Assembly: GCF_014650175.1 (NCBI RefSeq)
Contig: NZ_BMUL01000002.1
Span: forward strand, 501,150 to 565,149
From: Streptomyces termitum
GTDB taxonomy: Bacteria; Actinomycetota; Actinomycetes; Streptomycetales; Streptomycetaceae
DNA length: 64,000 nucleotides
Reading direction: 5' to 3'
Shown here: positions 35,477 through 43,998 of the stretch, in pieces
How the letters are laid out: every line of letters starts with the position of its first letter
How positions within the stretch are numbered: the first letter of the stretch is position 1
Notes under the pieces: model-generated
What the model saw: the letters and a program-made list of their open reading frames with translations, nothing else
What the model was told of the DNA's origin: nothing
Database searches by the model: none
Program-made: the position numbers and the translations under genes

Positions 35477-36745
35477 TCAGCCGACCAGGCCGTGGCTGAT
35501 CGTGTAGATCGCCAGGCCCGCGAGGGCGCCGACGACCGTGCCGTTGATGCGGATGAACTGGAGGTCGCGGCCGATGTTGGCCTCGATCTTCTTCGAGGTC
35601 TGTTCGGCGTCCCAGCCGGCCACCGTGTCCGTGATCAGCGAGGTGATCTCGGTGCGGTAGGTGGTGACCACGTACGTCACGGCGGATTCCAGCCAGCCGT
35701 CGACCTTGGTCTGGAGGCGTTCGTCGGTGGAGAGGCGGCGGCCGAGGGCGATCAGGGAGGTGCGGGCGCGCAGGCGGAGCTGGCTGCGGTCGTCCTCGGC
35801 GGCGGCGAGGATCAGGGCGCGGACGGAGCCCCAGGCGGAGGCGATGACGTCCTGGACCTCGGGGCGGGCGAGGAGTTCGGACTTGAGGCGTTCGACGCGG
35901 GCGCGGGTGTCGGTGTCGGCCTGGAGGTCGGTGGCGAAGTCGGCGAGGAAGCGGTCGATGGCGCCCCGGGCGGGGTGCTCGGGCATGTCCCGCATCTCGG
36001 TGACGAAGCGGAGGAGTTCCTTGTAGACGCGTTCGCCGATGCGCCGGTCGACGAAGCGCGGGGTCCAGCCGGGGGCGCCGCCCTGCACCGCGTCCATGAC
36101 GGACTCGCCGTGGGTGACGAGCCAGTCGTGGGCGCGGGCGCAGACCAGGTCGACGGCCCGGCGGTGGGCGCCGTCGGTGACCATGCGGTCCAGGGTCTTG
36201 CCGAGGCCGGGGGCGATCTCCGCCTGGTCGGCGCGGCGGGTGATGGCCTCGCCGACGACGGCCTGGACGTCGGCGTCGCGCAGGACGGTGAGGGCGCCGC
36301 GCAGGGCGGTCGCGGCCTCGGCGGTGACCCGGTCGGCGTGGGCGGGTTCGGCGAGCCAGGTGCCGAGGCGGCGGGCGACCCCGAGGGCCCGGAGCCGTCC
36401 CCGGACGACGTCGGCGGAGAGGAAGTTCTCGCCGACGAAGGAGCCGAGGGAGGCGCCGAGCTGGTCCTTCTTGGTGGGGATGATGGCCGTGTGCGGGATG
36501 GGGAGGCCCAGGGGGTGGCGGAAGAGGGCGGTGACGGCGAACCAGTCGGCGAGCGCGCCGACCATGCCGGCCTCGGCCGCCGCGGCGACGTACCCCGCCC
36601 AGGCGCCCGCGCCGGAGTTCTTCGCCCAGGTCGCCAGGGCGTAGATCAGCGCGACGAGGGCCAGCAGTCCCGTCGCCAGGGCCTTCATGCGGCGGACGCC
36701 CCTGCTCTTCTCCTCGTCCGCCGCCGTGTACGTGAAGCTCACCAT
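35477..36745 (-). CDS. DUF445 family membrane protein
   Basis: A 422-residue inner-membrane protein of the DUF445 (YheB/YjiN) family. Two N-terminal helices (MKALATGLLALVALIYALA and WAGYVAAAAEAGMVGALADWFAVTALF) contain the conserved GALADWFAVTALFRHPLGLPIPHTAIIP signature. A long helical soluble region follows, and a C-terminal helix (NGTVVGALAGLAIYTIS) ends the protein. Family function is unknown, though envelope-related roles have been proposed. AGGAGG is 7 nt before the ATG and overlaps the stop of the upstream ABC ATPase gene, so the gene is part of that operon. Confidence 0.87.
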   Translation of the reverse strand: MVSFTYTAADEEKSRGVRRMKALATGLLALVALIYALATWAKNSGAGAWAGYVAAAAEAGMVGALADWFAVTALFRHPLGLPIPHTAIIPTKKDQLGASLGSFVGENFLSADVVRGRLRALGVARRLGTWLAEPAHADRVTAEAATALRGALTVLRDADVQAVVGEAITRRADQAEIAPGLGKTLDRMVTDGAHRRAVDLVCARAHDWLVTHGESVMDAVQGGAPGWTPRFVDRRIGERVYKELLRFVTEMRDMPEHPARGAIDRFLADFATDLQADTDTRARVERLKSELLARPEVQDVIASAWGSVRALILAAAEDDRSQLRLRARTSLIALGRRLSTDERLQTKVDGWLESAVTYVVTTYRTEITSLITDTVAGWDAEQTSKKIEANIGRDLQFIRINGTVVGALAGLAIYTISHGLVG

Positions 36746-36756
36746 GGTCCGACCTC

Positions 36757-37773
36757 CTACCTCAGGGACTCCCGGCGCTCCTCGTGAGTTCCCCCGTACA
36801 TCTTCGCGATGACGGACTCGATGTCCGGTTCCCGCACCGAGAGGTCGACGAGCGGGTAGGCGGCGGCGACCGCGGCAACCAGCGGGGCGGCCGAGGCGGC
36901 GGCGGGGAAGGCCAGGTGCTGGCGGGGGCCGTCGGCGCGGACGAAGCGGGCGCCGGGGACGTCGTCGATCGGGGGGAGTTCGCGGGCGAGGTCGACGACG
37001 AGGGTCCGTTCGCCGCCGCCGGCCTCGTGGAGGCCGGTGAGGTCGCCGTCGTACATGAGCCGGCCGTGGTCGATGACCATGACCCGCGAGCAGAGCTGTT
37101 CGATGTCGGTGAGGTCGTGGGTGGTGAGCAGGACGGTGGTGCCGCGGGTGGTGTTCAGTTCGCGGAGGAAGCCGCGGACCCTGGCCTTGGAGACGACGTC
37201 GAGGCCGATGGTCGGCTCGTCGAGGTAGAGCACCTCGGGGTCGTGCAGGAGGGCGGCGGCGATGTCGCCGCGCATCCGCTGGCCGAGGGAGAGCTGGCGT
37301 ACGGGCACGTCGAGGAGGTCGCCGAGGTCGAGGAGGTCGACGCAGCGGGCGAGGTTCTCGCGGTAGCGGTCGTCGGGGATGCGGTACATGCGGTGGGCGA
37401 GGCGGTACGAGTCGCGCAGCGGCAGGTCCCACCAGAGGGTGGTGCGCTGGCCGAAGACGACGCCGATGCGGCGGGCGAGGCGGGTGCGCTCGCGCGCCGG
37501 GTCGATGCCGGCGACGCGGAGCCGGCCGCCGCTGGGGGTGAGGATGCCGGTGAGCATCTTGATGGTGGTGGACTTCCCGGCGCCGTTGGGGCCGATGTAG
37601 CCGACCATCTCGCCGCGCGCGACGGTGAAGGAGATCCCGTCGACGGCCCTGACCTCCTTCTTCTCGCGGCGGAAGGGGCCGGTCCTGCGGCGGACGGTGA
37701 AGACCTTCTCCAGGCCGTCGAGGGTGATGAAGGAGCCGTCGCCGGAGGCGGGGAGGGGGGTGGGCGTGGTCAT
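36757..37773 (-). CDS. ABC-2 exporter ATP-binding protein
   Basis: A 338-residue ATPase. Walker A IGPNGAGKSTT, Q-loop VFGQRTTLWWDLPLRDSYRLAHRMYRI, signature LSLGQRMR, Walker B VLYLDEPTIGLD and switch LTTHDLTDIE are intact. The long Q-loop sequence with TTLWWDL is typical of ATPases paired with DUF990-type permeases, which export unknown, possibly cationic or antibiotic, substrates. It follows the permease genes with a gap of 9 bp. The C-terminal 80 residues form a small accessory domain. Confidence 0.87.
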   Translation of the reverse strand: MTTPTPLPASGDGSFITLDGLEKVFTVRRRTGPFRREKKEVRAVDGISFTVARGEMVGYIGPNGAGKSTTIKMLTGILTPSGGRLRVAGIDPARERTRLARRIGVVFGQRTTLWWDLPLRDSYRLAHRMYRIPDDRYRENLARCVDLLDLGDLLDVPVRQLSLGQRMRGDIAAALLHDPEVLYLDEPTIGLDVVSKARVRGFLRELNTTRGTTVLLTTHDLTDIEQLCSRVMVIDHGRLMYDGDLTGLHEAGGGERTLVVDLARELPPIDDVPGARFVRADGPRQHLAFPAAASAAPLVAAVAAAYPLVDLSVREPDIESVIAKMYGGTHEERRESLR

Positions 37774-37782
37774 GGCCGGGCC

Positions 37783-38751
37783 TCAGCTTCCTGTCGAGCG
37801 GTACGAGCGGACGCCCGCGCGCCAGGCCAGGGCGGCGATCCCGCAGCAGGCCAGGGCGACGAGCGGGGGTGCGAAGGCGGCCCAGGCGGGCACGCCGGGC
37901 GGGGCGGGGCGGTCGAGCAGGTAGAGGGCGGGGAGCCAGTTCACGAAGGCGAGCGGGATCACGTACACCACGCCCCGGACGAGGTCCTGCGCGAAGACGG
38001 TCGGCGGGTACTGGAGGAGGGTGTTGCCGCCGTAGGTGAAGGCGTTGGTGACCTCGGCCGCGTCCTGGAGCCAGAAGAGGGCGGACGCGCCCAGCACCAT
38101 CACCGCGCTGAAGATCACCGCGCCGCAGAGGACCGCGCCCGGCACCATCAGGACCTTCAGCGGCGTCCAGGCCACCTCCCCGCGCAGCAGCACCAGGCTC
38201 CACACCAGGACCATCAGCCCCTGGAGGACCCGGCCGAGCCGGCGGAGCGCGAACTTGTCCGCCGCGACCTGCGCGATCAGCGGCGCCGGGCGCAGCAGGA
38301 AGCCGTCGAGGGAGCCGTCCCGGATGCGGCGGCCCATCCGCTGGAGCGAGCCCATCGTCAGGTCGGCGATGCCGAAGGCGGTGCCGGTGAGGCCGTAGAG
38401 GAGGGCGATCTCGGCGAACGCGAACCCGCCCAGCCCCCTGACCTGCCCGAACATCAGCAGGATGACGACGAAGTCGAAGAAGGTGACGCAGAAGGAGGTG
38501 ACGAGGGTCAGCACGAAGGAGGCCCGGTAGGCCATCGTGGAGCGGATCCACATGCCGGCGACCATGCGGTACGCGCGCCACGCGTCGGCCGCCGCCCCCG
38601 GCGGCCCCGGAGGCCGTACGCCCTCCGGGAGACCGGCGGACGCCGGAGCCCGTACGGCTTCCAGCGGGCCGGCGGAGATCGGAGCCCGTACGTCCTCCGG
38701 ACCAGGAGTCCGTACGTCCTCCGGGGCCGGTTCGAAGGTCCGGTCAGCCAC
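37783..38751 (-). CDS. ABC-2 family (DUF990-like) permease
   Basis: A 322-residue permease with six predicted helices, starting about residue 65 (MWIRSTMAYRASFVLTLVTSFCVTFFDFVVILLMFG). The conserved GxLDGFLLRPAPLI segment is in the first cytoplasmic loop region. The N-terminal 55 residues are a repeat of the form EDVRAPxSAGPLE, encoded by 30-40 bp imperfect DNA repeats. The GTG start at 38751 overlaps the upstream permease stop by 8 bp. It probably forms a heterodimer with that protein. Confidence 0.85.
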   Translation of the reverse strand: MADRTFEPAPEDVRTPGPEDVRAPISAGPLEAVRAPASAGLPEGVRPPGPPGAAADAWRAYRMVAGMWIRSTMAYRASFVLTLVTSFCVTFFDFVVILLMFGQVRGLGGFAFAEIALLYGLTGTAFGIADLTMGSLQRMGRRIRDGSLDGFLLRPAPLIAQVAADKFALRRLGRVLQGLMVLVWSLVLLRGEVAWTPLKVLMVPGAVLCGAVIFSAVMVLGASALFWLQDAAEVTNAFTYGGNTLLQYPPTVFAQDLVRGVVYVIPLAFVNWLPALYLLDRPAPPGVPAWAAFAPPLVALACCGIAALAWRAGVRSYRSTGS

Positions 38752-39550
38752 CCTGGACCACCACCTTCCGGGTCGCCGCGTGCTGGGCCGCGCGGCCCGC
38801 CGCCAGCAGCAGGACGAGCCAGGCGGCCTGGAAGCCGTAGGCCCGCAGGAGGCCCCAGCCGGTGCCGTACCGGCCGAGGTAGACGTCGGCGGGGACCTGG
38901 AGGAGGGCCGCCCACGGCAGGGCGCGGGCGACCTCGCCGAGCGTGCCGGGGAAGACGTTCAGGGGCAGCAGCATCCCGGAGAAGAACAGGCCGGTCAGCC
39001 AGGCGGCCTGGACCACGCCCTGCCCGTCGAGGAGCCAGAAGGCGCTCATCGCGACCAGGTACCAGAGCGCGAAGCCGACGAGGGAGCCGAGGGCCACCGC
39101 GAGGAGGAAGGCGGCCCAGCCGGCCGGGCCGTCGGGGAGGGTGAAGCCGAAGGCGAGCGAGCCGATGAGCAGCGGGCCCGCGCCGCGGCCGAGGAGCTGG
39201 TAGGCGCACCGGCCGGCGTTGGCGGCGCACCACCAGCCCTGGAGGTCGGCGGGGCGGTAGAGGTCGACGGCGATGTCGCCGGTCCTGATGCGCTCGATCA
39301 GTTCGTCCTCGAAGCCGCCGCCCATGAGGCCGCAGACGGTGAGGAGGGCCTGGCCGATCCAGACGTAGGCGAGGGCGTCGTCGGTGGAGTAGCCGCCGAG
39401 CCGGGGCCGTTCGGCCCACAGGGCGATGTAGGTGTACGAGTAGACGAAGCCGAAGACCGTGTTGGTGAAGAGGCCCGCCAGCGTCGCCACCCGGTAGGTG
39501 GCGTACCGCCGGAAGCCGCCCGCGGCCACGGTGGCGTACAGCCGCAGCAT
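38744..39550 (-). CDS. ABC-2 family (DUF990-like) permease
   Basis: A 268-residue permease with about six helices: GLFTNTVFGFVYSYTYIALW, VWIGQALLTVCGLM, GPLLIGSLAFGFTL and further. The amphipathic segment ELIERIRTGDIAVDLYRPADLQGWW is the family signature. It is the first gene of a four-gene minus-strand operon (permease, permease, ATPase, DUF445). ATG at 39550 gives the usual short N-terminus MLRLYATVAAGGFRRYATYR. The 180 bp up to the divergent penicillin-binding protein gene hold both promoters; I see no clear operator. Confidence 0.85.
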   Translation of the reverse strand: MLRLYATVAAGGFRRYATYRVATLAGLFTNTVFGFVYSYTYIALWAERPRLGGYSTDDALAYVWIGQALLTVCGLMGGGFEDELIERIRTGDIAVDLYRPADLQGWWCAANAGRCAYQLLGRGAGPLLIGSLAFGFTLPDGPAGWAAFLLAVALGSLVGFALWYLVAMSAFWLLDGQGVVQAAWLTGLFFSGMLLPLNVFPGTLGEVARALPWAALLQVPADVYLGRYGTGWGLLRAYGFQAAWLVLLLAAGRAAQHAATRKVVVQGG

Positions 39551-39730
39551 GAAGCGTCCCTTCCGGAAGGGTGGGGAGGAGGAGAGGAGAGGGGGGAGGG
39601 GAAACAGGGCGAAGCGCACGACCCTAGTGGTCGCCGGAGCGCCGCCGCGAGCGGTTTTCCCGACGGATTACCCGTCAGCCACCCTCCGCCTTCGGGAGTT
39701 TCGCCCCATTTGTGTGCACTATGTGGTGCC

Positions 39731-41890
39731 ATGTCCCCTTCCTCGCGTTCCGTCTCCGCCGCCGCCCCGCCCCCCGATCCGGACGCGGATCCGGCCTGGG
39801 AACCGAGGGACCCCACCCTCCCGTCCCCCCGCCACCGGGCCCGGCCGCCCCGCAGGTCCCTCCCCCGCCGCCTGCTGCGCGCCCTCCTCGGGCTGCTCCT
39901 GCTCGGCGCCCTGCTGGCCGCCGGCGCCCTCACCGCCGGCTACCTGCTCATCGACATCCCGGCCGCCAACGCCGCCGCCGTCGCCCAGTCCAACCTCTAC
40001 CTGTACCGCGACGGCACCGTCCTCGCCCGCGACGGCGACGTCAACCGCGAGAACGTCCGCCTCGACCGGATCCCCCTCACCGTCCGGCAGGCCGTCCTCG
40101 CCGCCGAGGACCGCGACTTCCACACCTCCCGCGCCGTCGACCCCAAGGCCATGGTCCGCGCCGCCTGGAACACCCTCACCGGCAAGGGCCGCCAGTCCGG
40201 CTCCACCATCACCCAGCAGTACGTGAAGAACTACTACCTGGGCCAGGAGCAGACCCTCACCCGCAAGGCCCGGGAGTTCGTCATCGCGATCAAGCTGGAG
40301 CGCGAGCGCAGCAAGGACGAGATCCTCCAGGGCTACCTGAACACCAGCTACTTCGGCCGCGGCGCCTACGGCCTCCAGGCCGCCGCCCACGCCTACTACG
40401 GCAAGGGCGTCGAGGAACTCGGCACCGCCGAGGGCGCCTACCTCGCCGCCCTCCTCAAGGCCCCCAGCGCCTACGACGTCACCACCCGCCCGGAGAACCG
40501 GCCCGCCGTCCTCGCCCGCTGGGGCTACGTCCTCGACGGCATGGTCACCGAGGGCTGGCTGACCGCCGCCGAACGCGCCGCCCTCCGCTTCCCCGACCCG
40601 CGGCCCGCCCGCTCCTCCGCCGGCCTCTCCGGCCAGCGCGGCTACCTCGTCCAGGCCGCCCGGGAGTACCTGACCGGCCGCCGGATCGTCGACGAGAAGA
40701 CCCTCGCCGCCGGCGGCCTGCGCATCGTCACCACCATCGATCCGGCCCGGCAGGACGCCCTCGTCCGGGCCGTCGAGGACCGCGTCACCCACCGCCTCGA
40801 CCCGGCCGCCCACCCGGCCGACCGGTACGTGCGGGCCGGGGCCGTCGCCGTCGAGCCCGCCACCGGCCGGGTCGTCGCCCTCTACGGCGGCGTCGGCTAC
40901 ACCGAGCAGTACGTCAACAACGCCACCCGCCGCGACTACCAGGTCGGCTCCACCTTCAAGCCCTTCGTCTTCACCGCCGCCGTGCAGGGCGGCGCCCGCA
41001 CCCAGTACGGCGAGCCGATCACCCCGTACACGCTCTACGACGGCACCGACCGGCGGCCCGTCCAGGGCTGGCCCGGCGCCCCCTACGACCCCGCCAACGA
41101 GGACGGCGAGAGCTACGGCGAGATCCCGGTCGGCGCCGCCACCGGCCTCTCCGTCAACGCCGTCTACGCCCAGATGGCCGTCGACGTCGGACCCGCCCGG
41201 GTGCGCCGCACCGCCGTCGCCCTCGGCCTGCCCGCCGCCACCCCCGACCTCACCGCCTCCCCGTCCATCGCGCTCGGCCCGGCCACCGCCAGCGTCCTCG
41301 ACATGGCACGGGCCTACGCCACGCTCGCCGCGCACGGCCGGCGCGGCGAGCAGACCCTCGTCAGCTCCGTCACCCGCGACGGCGAACCCCTCGCGCTGCC
41401 CGCCGCGGGCCTCCGGCGGACCGTCGGCCGGGAGGCCGCCGACACCACCACCGCCGTGCTGCGCGGTGTCGTCGAGAGCGGTACGGGCACGGCCGCGCAG
41501 GCCGCCGGACGCCCGGCGGCCGGCAAGACCGGCACCGCCGAGGACGACAAGGCCGCCTGGTTCGCCGGCTACACCCCCGAACTGGCCACCGTGGTCGCCC
41601 TGATGGGCCAGGACCCGGAGACCGGTCGGCAGGAGCCGCTGTACGGGGCGCTCGGCCTCCCCCGGATCAACGGCGGCGGCCCGCCGGCCGAGATCTGGGC
41701 CCGCTTCACCCGCGAGGCGCTGGCCGGCCGCCCGGCCCGCGACTTCGACCTGCGGCTCATGCCCGGCGCCGAACTCCCCGCCGTGCCGCCCGTCCCCGAC
41801 GGCCCCCGGGAAGGGGCGTACGAGACGGGCGAGGCGGGCCCGGGAGCGGCCCGCCGCCCGGCCACCCGGCGACCGGCACCCCGCCGTTAG
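39731..41890 (+). CDS. Bifunctional penicillin-binding protein (transglycosylase/transpeptidase)
   Basis: A 719-residue class A PBP. After a Pro/Arg-rich cytoplasmic tail comes one membrane anchor (LLGLLLLGALLAAGALTAGYLL, about 52-74). The GT51 domain has catalytic EDRDFHTSRAVD and SGSTITQQYVKNYYL. The transpeptidase domain has the active Ser in STFKPF, SVN in GLSVNAVYAQ, and KTGTA. It polymerises and cross-links peptidoglycan outside the membrane. The ATG at 39731 has no ribosome-binding site and may belong to a leaderless transcript. The C-terminal 60 residues are low-complexity. Confidence 0.92.
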   Translation: MSPSSRSVSAAAPPPDPDADPAWEPRDPTLPSPRHRARPPRRSLPRRLLRALLGLLLLGALLAAGALTAGYLLIDIPAANAAAVAQSNLYLYRDGTVLARDGDVNRENVRLDRIPLTVRQAVLAAEDRDFHTSRAVDPKAMVRAAWNTLTGKGRQSGSTITQQYVKNYYLGQEQTLTRKAREFVIAIKLERERSKDEILQGYLNTSYFGRGAYGLQAAAHAYYGKGVEELGTAEGAYLAALLKAPSAYDVTTRPENRPAVLARWGYVLDGMVTEGWLTAAERAALRFPDPRPARSSAGLSGQRGYLVQAAREYLTGRRIVDEKTLAAGGLRIVTTIDPARQDALVRAVEDRVTHRLDPAAHPADRYVRAGAVAVEPATGRVVALYGGVGYTEQYVNNATRRDYQVGSTFKPFVFTAAVQGGARTQYGEPITPYTLYDGTDRRPVQGWPGAPYDPANEDGESYGEIPVGAATGLSVNAVYAQMAVDVGPARVRRTAVALGLPAATPDLTASPSIALGPATASVLDMARAYATLAAHGRRGEQTLVSSVTRDGEPLALPAAGLRRTVGREAADTTTAVLRGVVESGTGTAAQAAGRPAAGKTGTAEDDKAAWFAGYTPELATVVALMGQDPETGRQEPLYGALGLPRINGGGPPAEIWARFTREALAGRPARDFDLRLMPGAELPAVPPVPDGPREGAYETGEAGPGAARRPATRRPAPRR

Positions 41891-41957
41891 GCCGGACGGG
41901 GGAACGGGGCGCCGTGCGGCCCCCGGACCTGTCCGGCGGAGCTTCGCGGGACGGGCC

Positions 41958-42126
41958 CTAGGCCGTGTCCGGCGGATCTTCGTGGATCAGCCCGCGGCGT
42001 CCGGTGCGTTCTCTCGGCGTGCGCCCGGGTCGCCCTCGTACTGGACGTACTCGGGCGATCCGGGCGTGCGGCGAGAGGACGTGCCAGGCGTCGCGGGCCC
42101 GCGAAGATCCGCCGGACACGGCCTAG
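41958..42126. mobile_element. MITE-like element with 25-bp perfect terminal inverted repeats
   Basis: A 169-bp non-coding element. Its two ends (41958-41982 and 42102-42126) are exact 25-bp inverted repeats that begin with CTAG and contain GTGTCCGGCGGATCTTCG. The interior is itself an imperfect palindrome centred near 42042. This is the form expected of a miniature transposable element mobilised by an IS transposase elsewhere. A truncated direct copy of the end (TGTCCGGCGGAGCTTCG) lies at 41930-41946. The right end overlaps the stop codon of sugE. Confidence 0.75.
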
Positions 42127-42443
42127 TGGCCGGAGGTCGCCTTCAGGCCGACGACCGCCACCAGCAGCAGGCAGACGAAGAAGATCCGGGCGGCGGTCGC
42201 CGGTTCGCCGAGGACCACCATGCCGAGCACCGCCGCACCGGCCGCGCCGATGCCGACCCAGACGCCGTAGGCGGTGCCGATCGGGAGGGTCTTGGCGGCC
42301 TGCGACAGCAGGACCATGGAGGCGACGATGCCGGCCGCGGTGAAGACGCTGGGCCAGAGACGGGTGAAGCCCTCGGTGTACTTCATCCCGATCGACCAGC
42401 CGACTTCGAGCAGACCGGCGACGACGAGAAGGACCCAGGCCAT
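42123..42443 (-). CDS. sugE: SMR family guanidinium exporter (SugE/Gdx)
   Basis: A 106-residue four-helix exporter. The Gdx/SugE hallmarks are LLEVGWSIGMKYTEGFTRLWPS (membrane Glu) and GTAYGVWVGIGAAGAAVLGMVVLGEPA. Such proteins export guanidinium in exchange for protons. A guanidine-III riboswitch lies in the 5' leader, which strongly supports this function. GGAGG is about 9 nt before the ATG. The TAG stop lies within the end repeat of the downstream MITE-like element, so the native stop may have been replaced. The C-terminus KATSGH is nevertheless of normal length. Confidence 0.92.
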   Translation of the reverse strand: MAWVLLVVAGLLEVGWSIGMKYTEGFTRLWPSVFTAAGIVASMVLLSQAAKTLPIGTAYGVWVGIGAAGAAVLGMVVLGEPATAARIFFVCLLLVAVVGLKATSGH

Positions 42444-42475
42444 GACGAGACACCTCCGGGAGACGGAACAGGGGT

Positions 42476-42516
42476 GCGTCGTCTTGTCCGGACCCGGTAC
42501 GGCGCGTCTCGTCGGG
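42476..42516 (-). promoter_or_regulatory. Guanidine-III riboswitch (ykkC-III)
   Basis: On the minus strand the 41-nt stretch contains CCCGACGAG, CGCGCCGTACCGGG and GGACAAGACGACGC in the order and spacing of the guanidine-III aptamer as I recall it from Thermobifida fusca, with about six differences. It ends 33 nt before the sugE ATG. It should fold as the class III pseudoknot and switch translation of sugE on when guanidinium is bound. Confidence 0.88.
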
Positions 42517-42593
42517 GTGGTTCCAGGCTAGCAAAGAACGCGCCGAGGCCCCGGTGACAAGGGTCACCGGGGCCTTCGCGCGCTCGCGGGCGA

Positions 42594-42929
42594 CTACAGG
42601 TAGAGGCCGGTCGAGTCCGAGGTCTGGAACCGGTCGGCGGCCACCGCGTGCAGGTCGCGCTCCCGCATCAGGACGTAGGCGACGCCCCGCACCTCGACCT
42701 CGGCACGGTCCTCGGGGTCGTACAGGACCCGGTCGCCGATCTCCACGGTCCGGACGTTCTGCCCGACCGCGACGACCTCGGCCCAGGAGAGGCGCCGGCC
42801 GACGGCGGCCGTCGCCGGGATCAGGATCCCGCCGCCGGAGCGCCGCTCCCCCTCCGGGCTGTCGGTGCGGACCAGGACCCGGTCGTGGAGCATCCGGATG
42901 GGCAGCTTGTCGTGGGTGTTCTCGCTCAC
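42594..42929 (-). CDS. GroES-like co-chaperonin family protein
   Basis: A 111-residue protein of the GroES fold: IRMLHDRVLVRTDSPEGERRSGGGILIPATA (with the mobile-loop region) and VVAVGQNVRTVEIGDRVLYDPEDRAEVEVRG. The usual ESKTASGIVLP loop is altered to RRSGGGILIPA, and no groEL is adjacent, so this is a stand-alone paralogue rather than the main GroES. Start is GTG at 42929 with no strong ribosome-binding site. It is probably cotranscribed with the DUF3618 gene 23 bp upstream. Confidence 0.82.
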   Translation of the reverse strand: MSENTHDKLPIRMLHDRVLVRTDSPEGERRSGGGILIPATAAVGRRLSWAEVVAVGQNVRTVEIGDRVLYDPEDRAEVEVRGVAYVLMRERDLHAVAADRFQTSDSTGLYL

Positions 42930-42952
42930 GGGAGTGAACCTACCGGCCGGTC

Positions 42953-43273
42953 TCAGCCCTTCTTCTTCCGGGAGGAGCTCACCAGCAGCCCGACGAGCGC
43001 GACGGCCACCACGGCGACCGGGACCACGCGCTCCAGGCGCGGGGCGCCGTCCTCGTGGGTGAAACGCGCCTTCACGTCGGAGACGACCCGGTTGACGGCG
43101 ACGAACGCCCGCCCGGCGGTCTCGTCGACGCTCGATGCGACCTTGGCCTTCGCGTCTCCGATGATCGTCTTCGGGTGCATCCGAATGCCGATCTCGTCGA
43201 GCGTGACGGCGAGCTGCTCGCGCCGGCGGACGATGTCCGCCTCGATCTGCGCAGGGGTCCTGGCGTCCGACAC
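42953..43273 (-). CDS. DUF3618 family membrane-anchored protein
   Basis: A 106-residue protein with the family N-terminus TPAQIEADIVRRREQLAVTLDEIGIRMHPKTI, an amphipathic middle, one transmembrane helix (VVPVAVVAVALVGLLVSS) and a basic C-terminus. GGAGG stands 7 nt before the GTG start at 43273. The family is common in actinobacteria, is thought to be membrane-associated, and has no defined function. It is divergent from bcp. Confidence 0.85.
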   Translation of the reverse strand: MSDARTPAQIEADIVRRREQLAVTLDEIGIRMHPKTIIGDAKAKVASSVDETAGRAFVAVNRVVSDVKARFTHEDGAPRLERVVPVAVVAVALVGLLVSSSRKKKG

Positions 43274-43399
43274 CGCGCTGCCTCCGTAGTCGTGTTCCGG
43301 TCGTAGACGGACAGTCTGTCAGCTCGGCGGCCCCGGGGCCTTCCCCGACCCCCATTAGGCTCTCATCGAGTACGCGCACATCCCCGAGGAGAGCGATCC

Positions 43400-43867
43400 A
43401 TGAGCGAGCGACTGCAGCCCGGCGACACCGCCCCCGCCTTCACCCTGCCCGACGCGGACGGCAACGAGGTCTCGCTCGCGGACCACCGGGGCCGCAAGGT
43501 CATCGTCTACTTCTACCCGGCGGCCCTCACCCCCGGCTGCACCAAGCAGGCGTGCGACTTCACCGACAACCTCGACGTGCTGGCCGCCGCCGGCTACGAC
43601 GTCATCGGCGTCTCCCCCGACAAGCCGGAGAAGCTCGCCAGGTTCCGCGAGAAGGAGAACCTCAGGGTCACCCTGGTCGGCGACCCGGAGAAGACCACCC
43701 TGGAGGCGTACGGCGCCTTCGGCGAGAAGAAGCTCTACGGCAAGGTCGTCACGGGCGTCATCCGCTCCACGGTCGTCGTCGACGAGGAGGGCAAGGTCGA
43801 GCACGCCTTCTACAACGTCAAGGCCACCGGCCACGTCGCCAAGATCATCCGGGACCTGGGGATCTGA
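43400..43867 (+). CDS. bcp: Thiol peroxidase / bacterioferritin comigratory protein (peroxiredoxin)
   Basis: A 155-residue peroxiredoxin that reduces peroxides with electrons from thioredoxin. The active site is FYPAALTPGCTKQACDFTDN, with the peroxidatic Cys in PGC and a possible resolving Cys five residues later, as in BCP proteins. Other family segments are LQPGDTAPAFTLPDADGNEVSLADHRGRKVIVYFYP and GVIRSTVVVDEEGKV. GAGGAG lies 8 nt before the ATG. A strong terminator follows. Confidence 0.93.
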   Translation: MSERLQPGDTAPAFTLPDADGNEVSLADHRGRKVIVYFYPAALTPGCTKQACDFTDNLDVLAAAGYDVIGVSPDKPEKLARFREKENLRVTLVGDPEKTTLEAYGAFGEKKLYGKVVTGVIRSTVVVDEEGKVEHAFYNVKATGHVAKIIRDLGI

Positions 43868-43878
43868 CCCCGCGCCCC

Positions 43879-43916
43879 GACGGGCCCGCACCCCTCCCCG
43901 GGAGTGCGGGCCCGTC
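43879..43916 (+). terminator. 13-bp-stem terminator after bcp
   Basis: GACGGGCCCGCAC pairs exactly with GTGCGGGCCCGTC across a 12-nt loop, 12 bp past the bcp stop. Confidence 0.8.
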
Positions 43917-43998
43917 CGCGTTCCGTACGCGGAACGGCGTAACCGTCCGATATCCGGTTCGTTGATCCGTACGAGATCCGCACGGGGGAGGGAATCGC

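Noticed and set aside
36784..39144. Very long plus-strand ORFs over the ABC exporter
   Set aside because: Antisense shadows; the minus-strand genes have Walker motifs and membrane helices.
42594..42929. Main cellular GroES of a groESL operon
   Set aside because: No groEL adjacent and the mobile loop differs from canonical GroES, so it is called a GroES-like paralogue.
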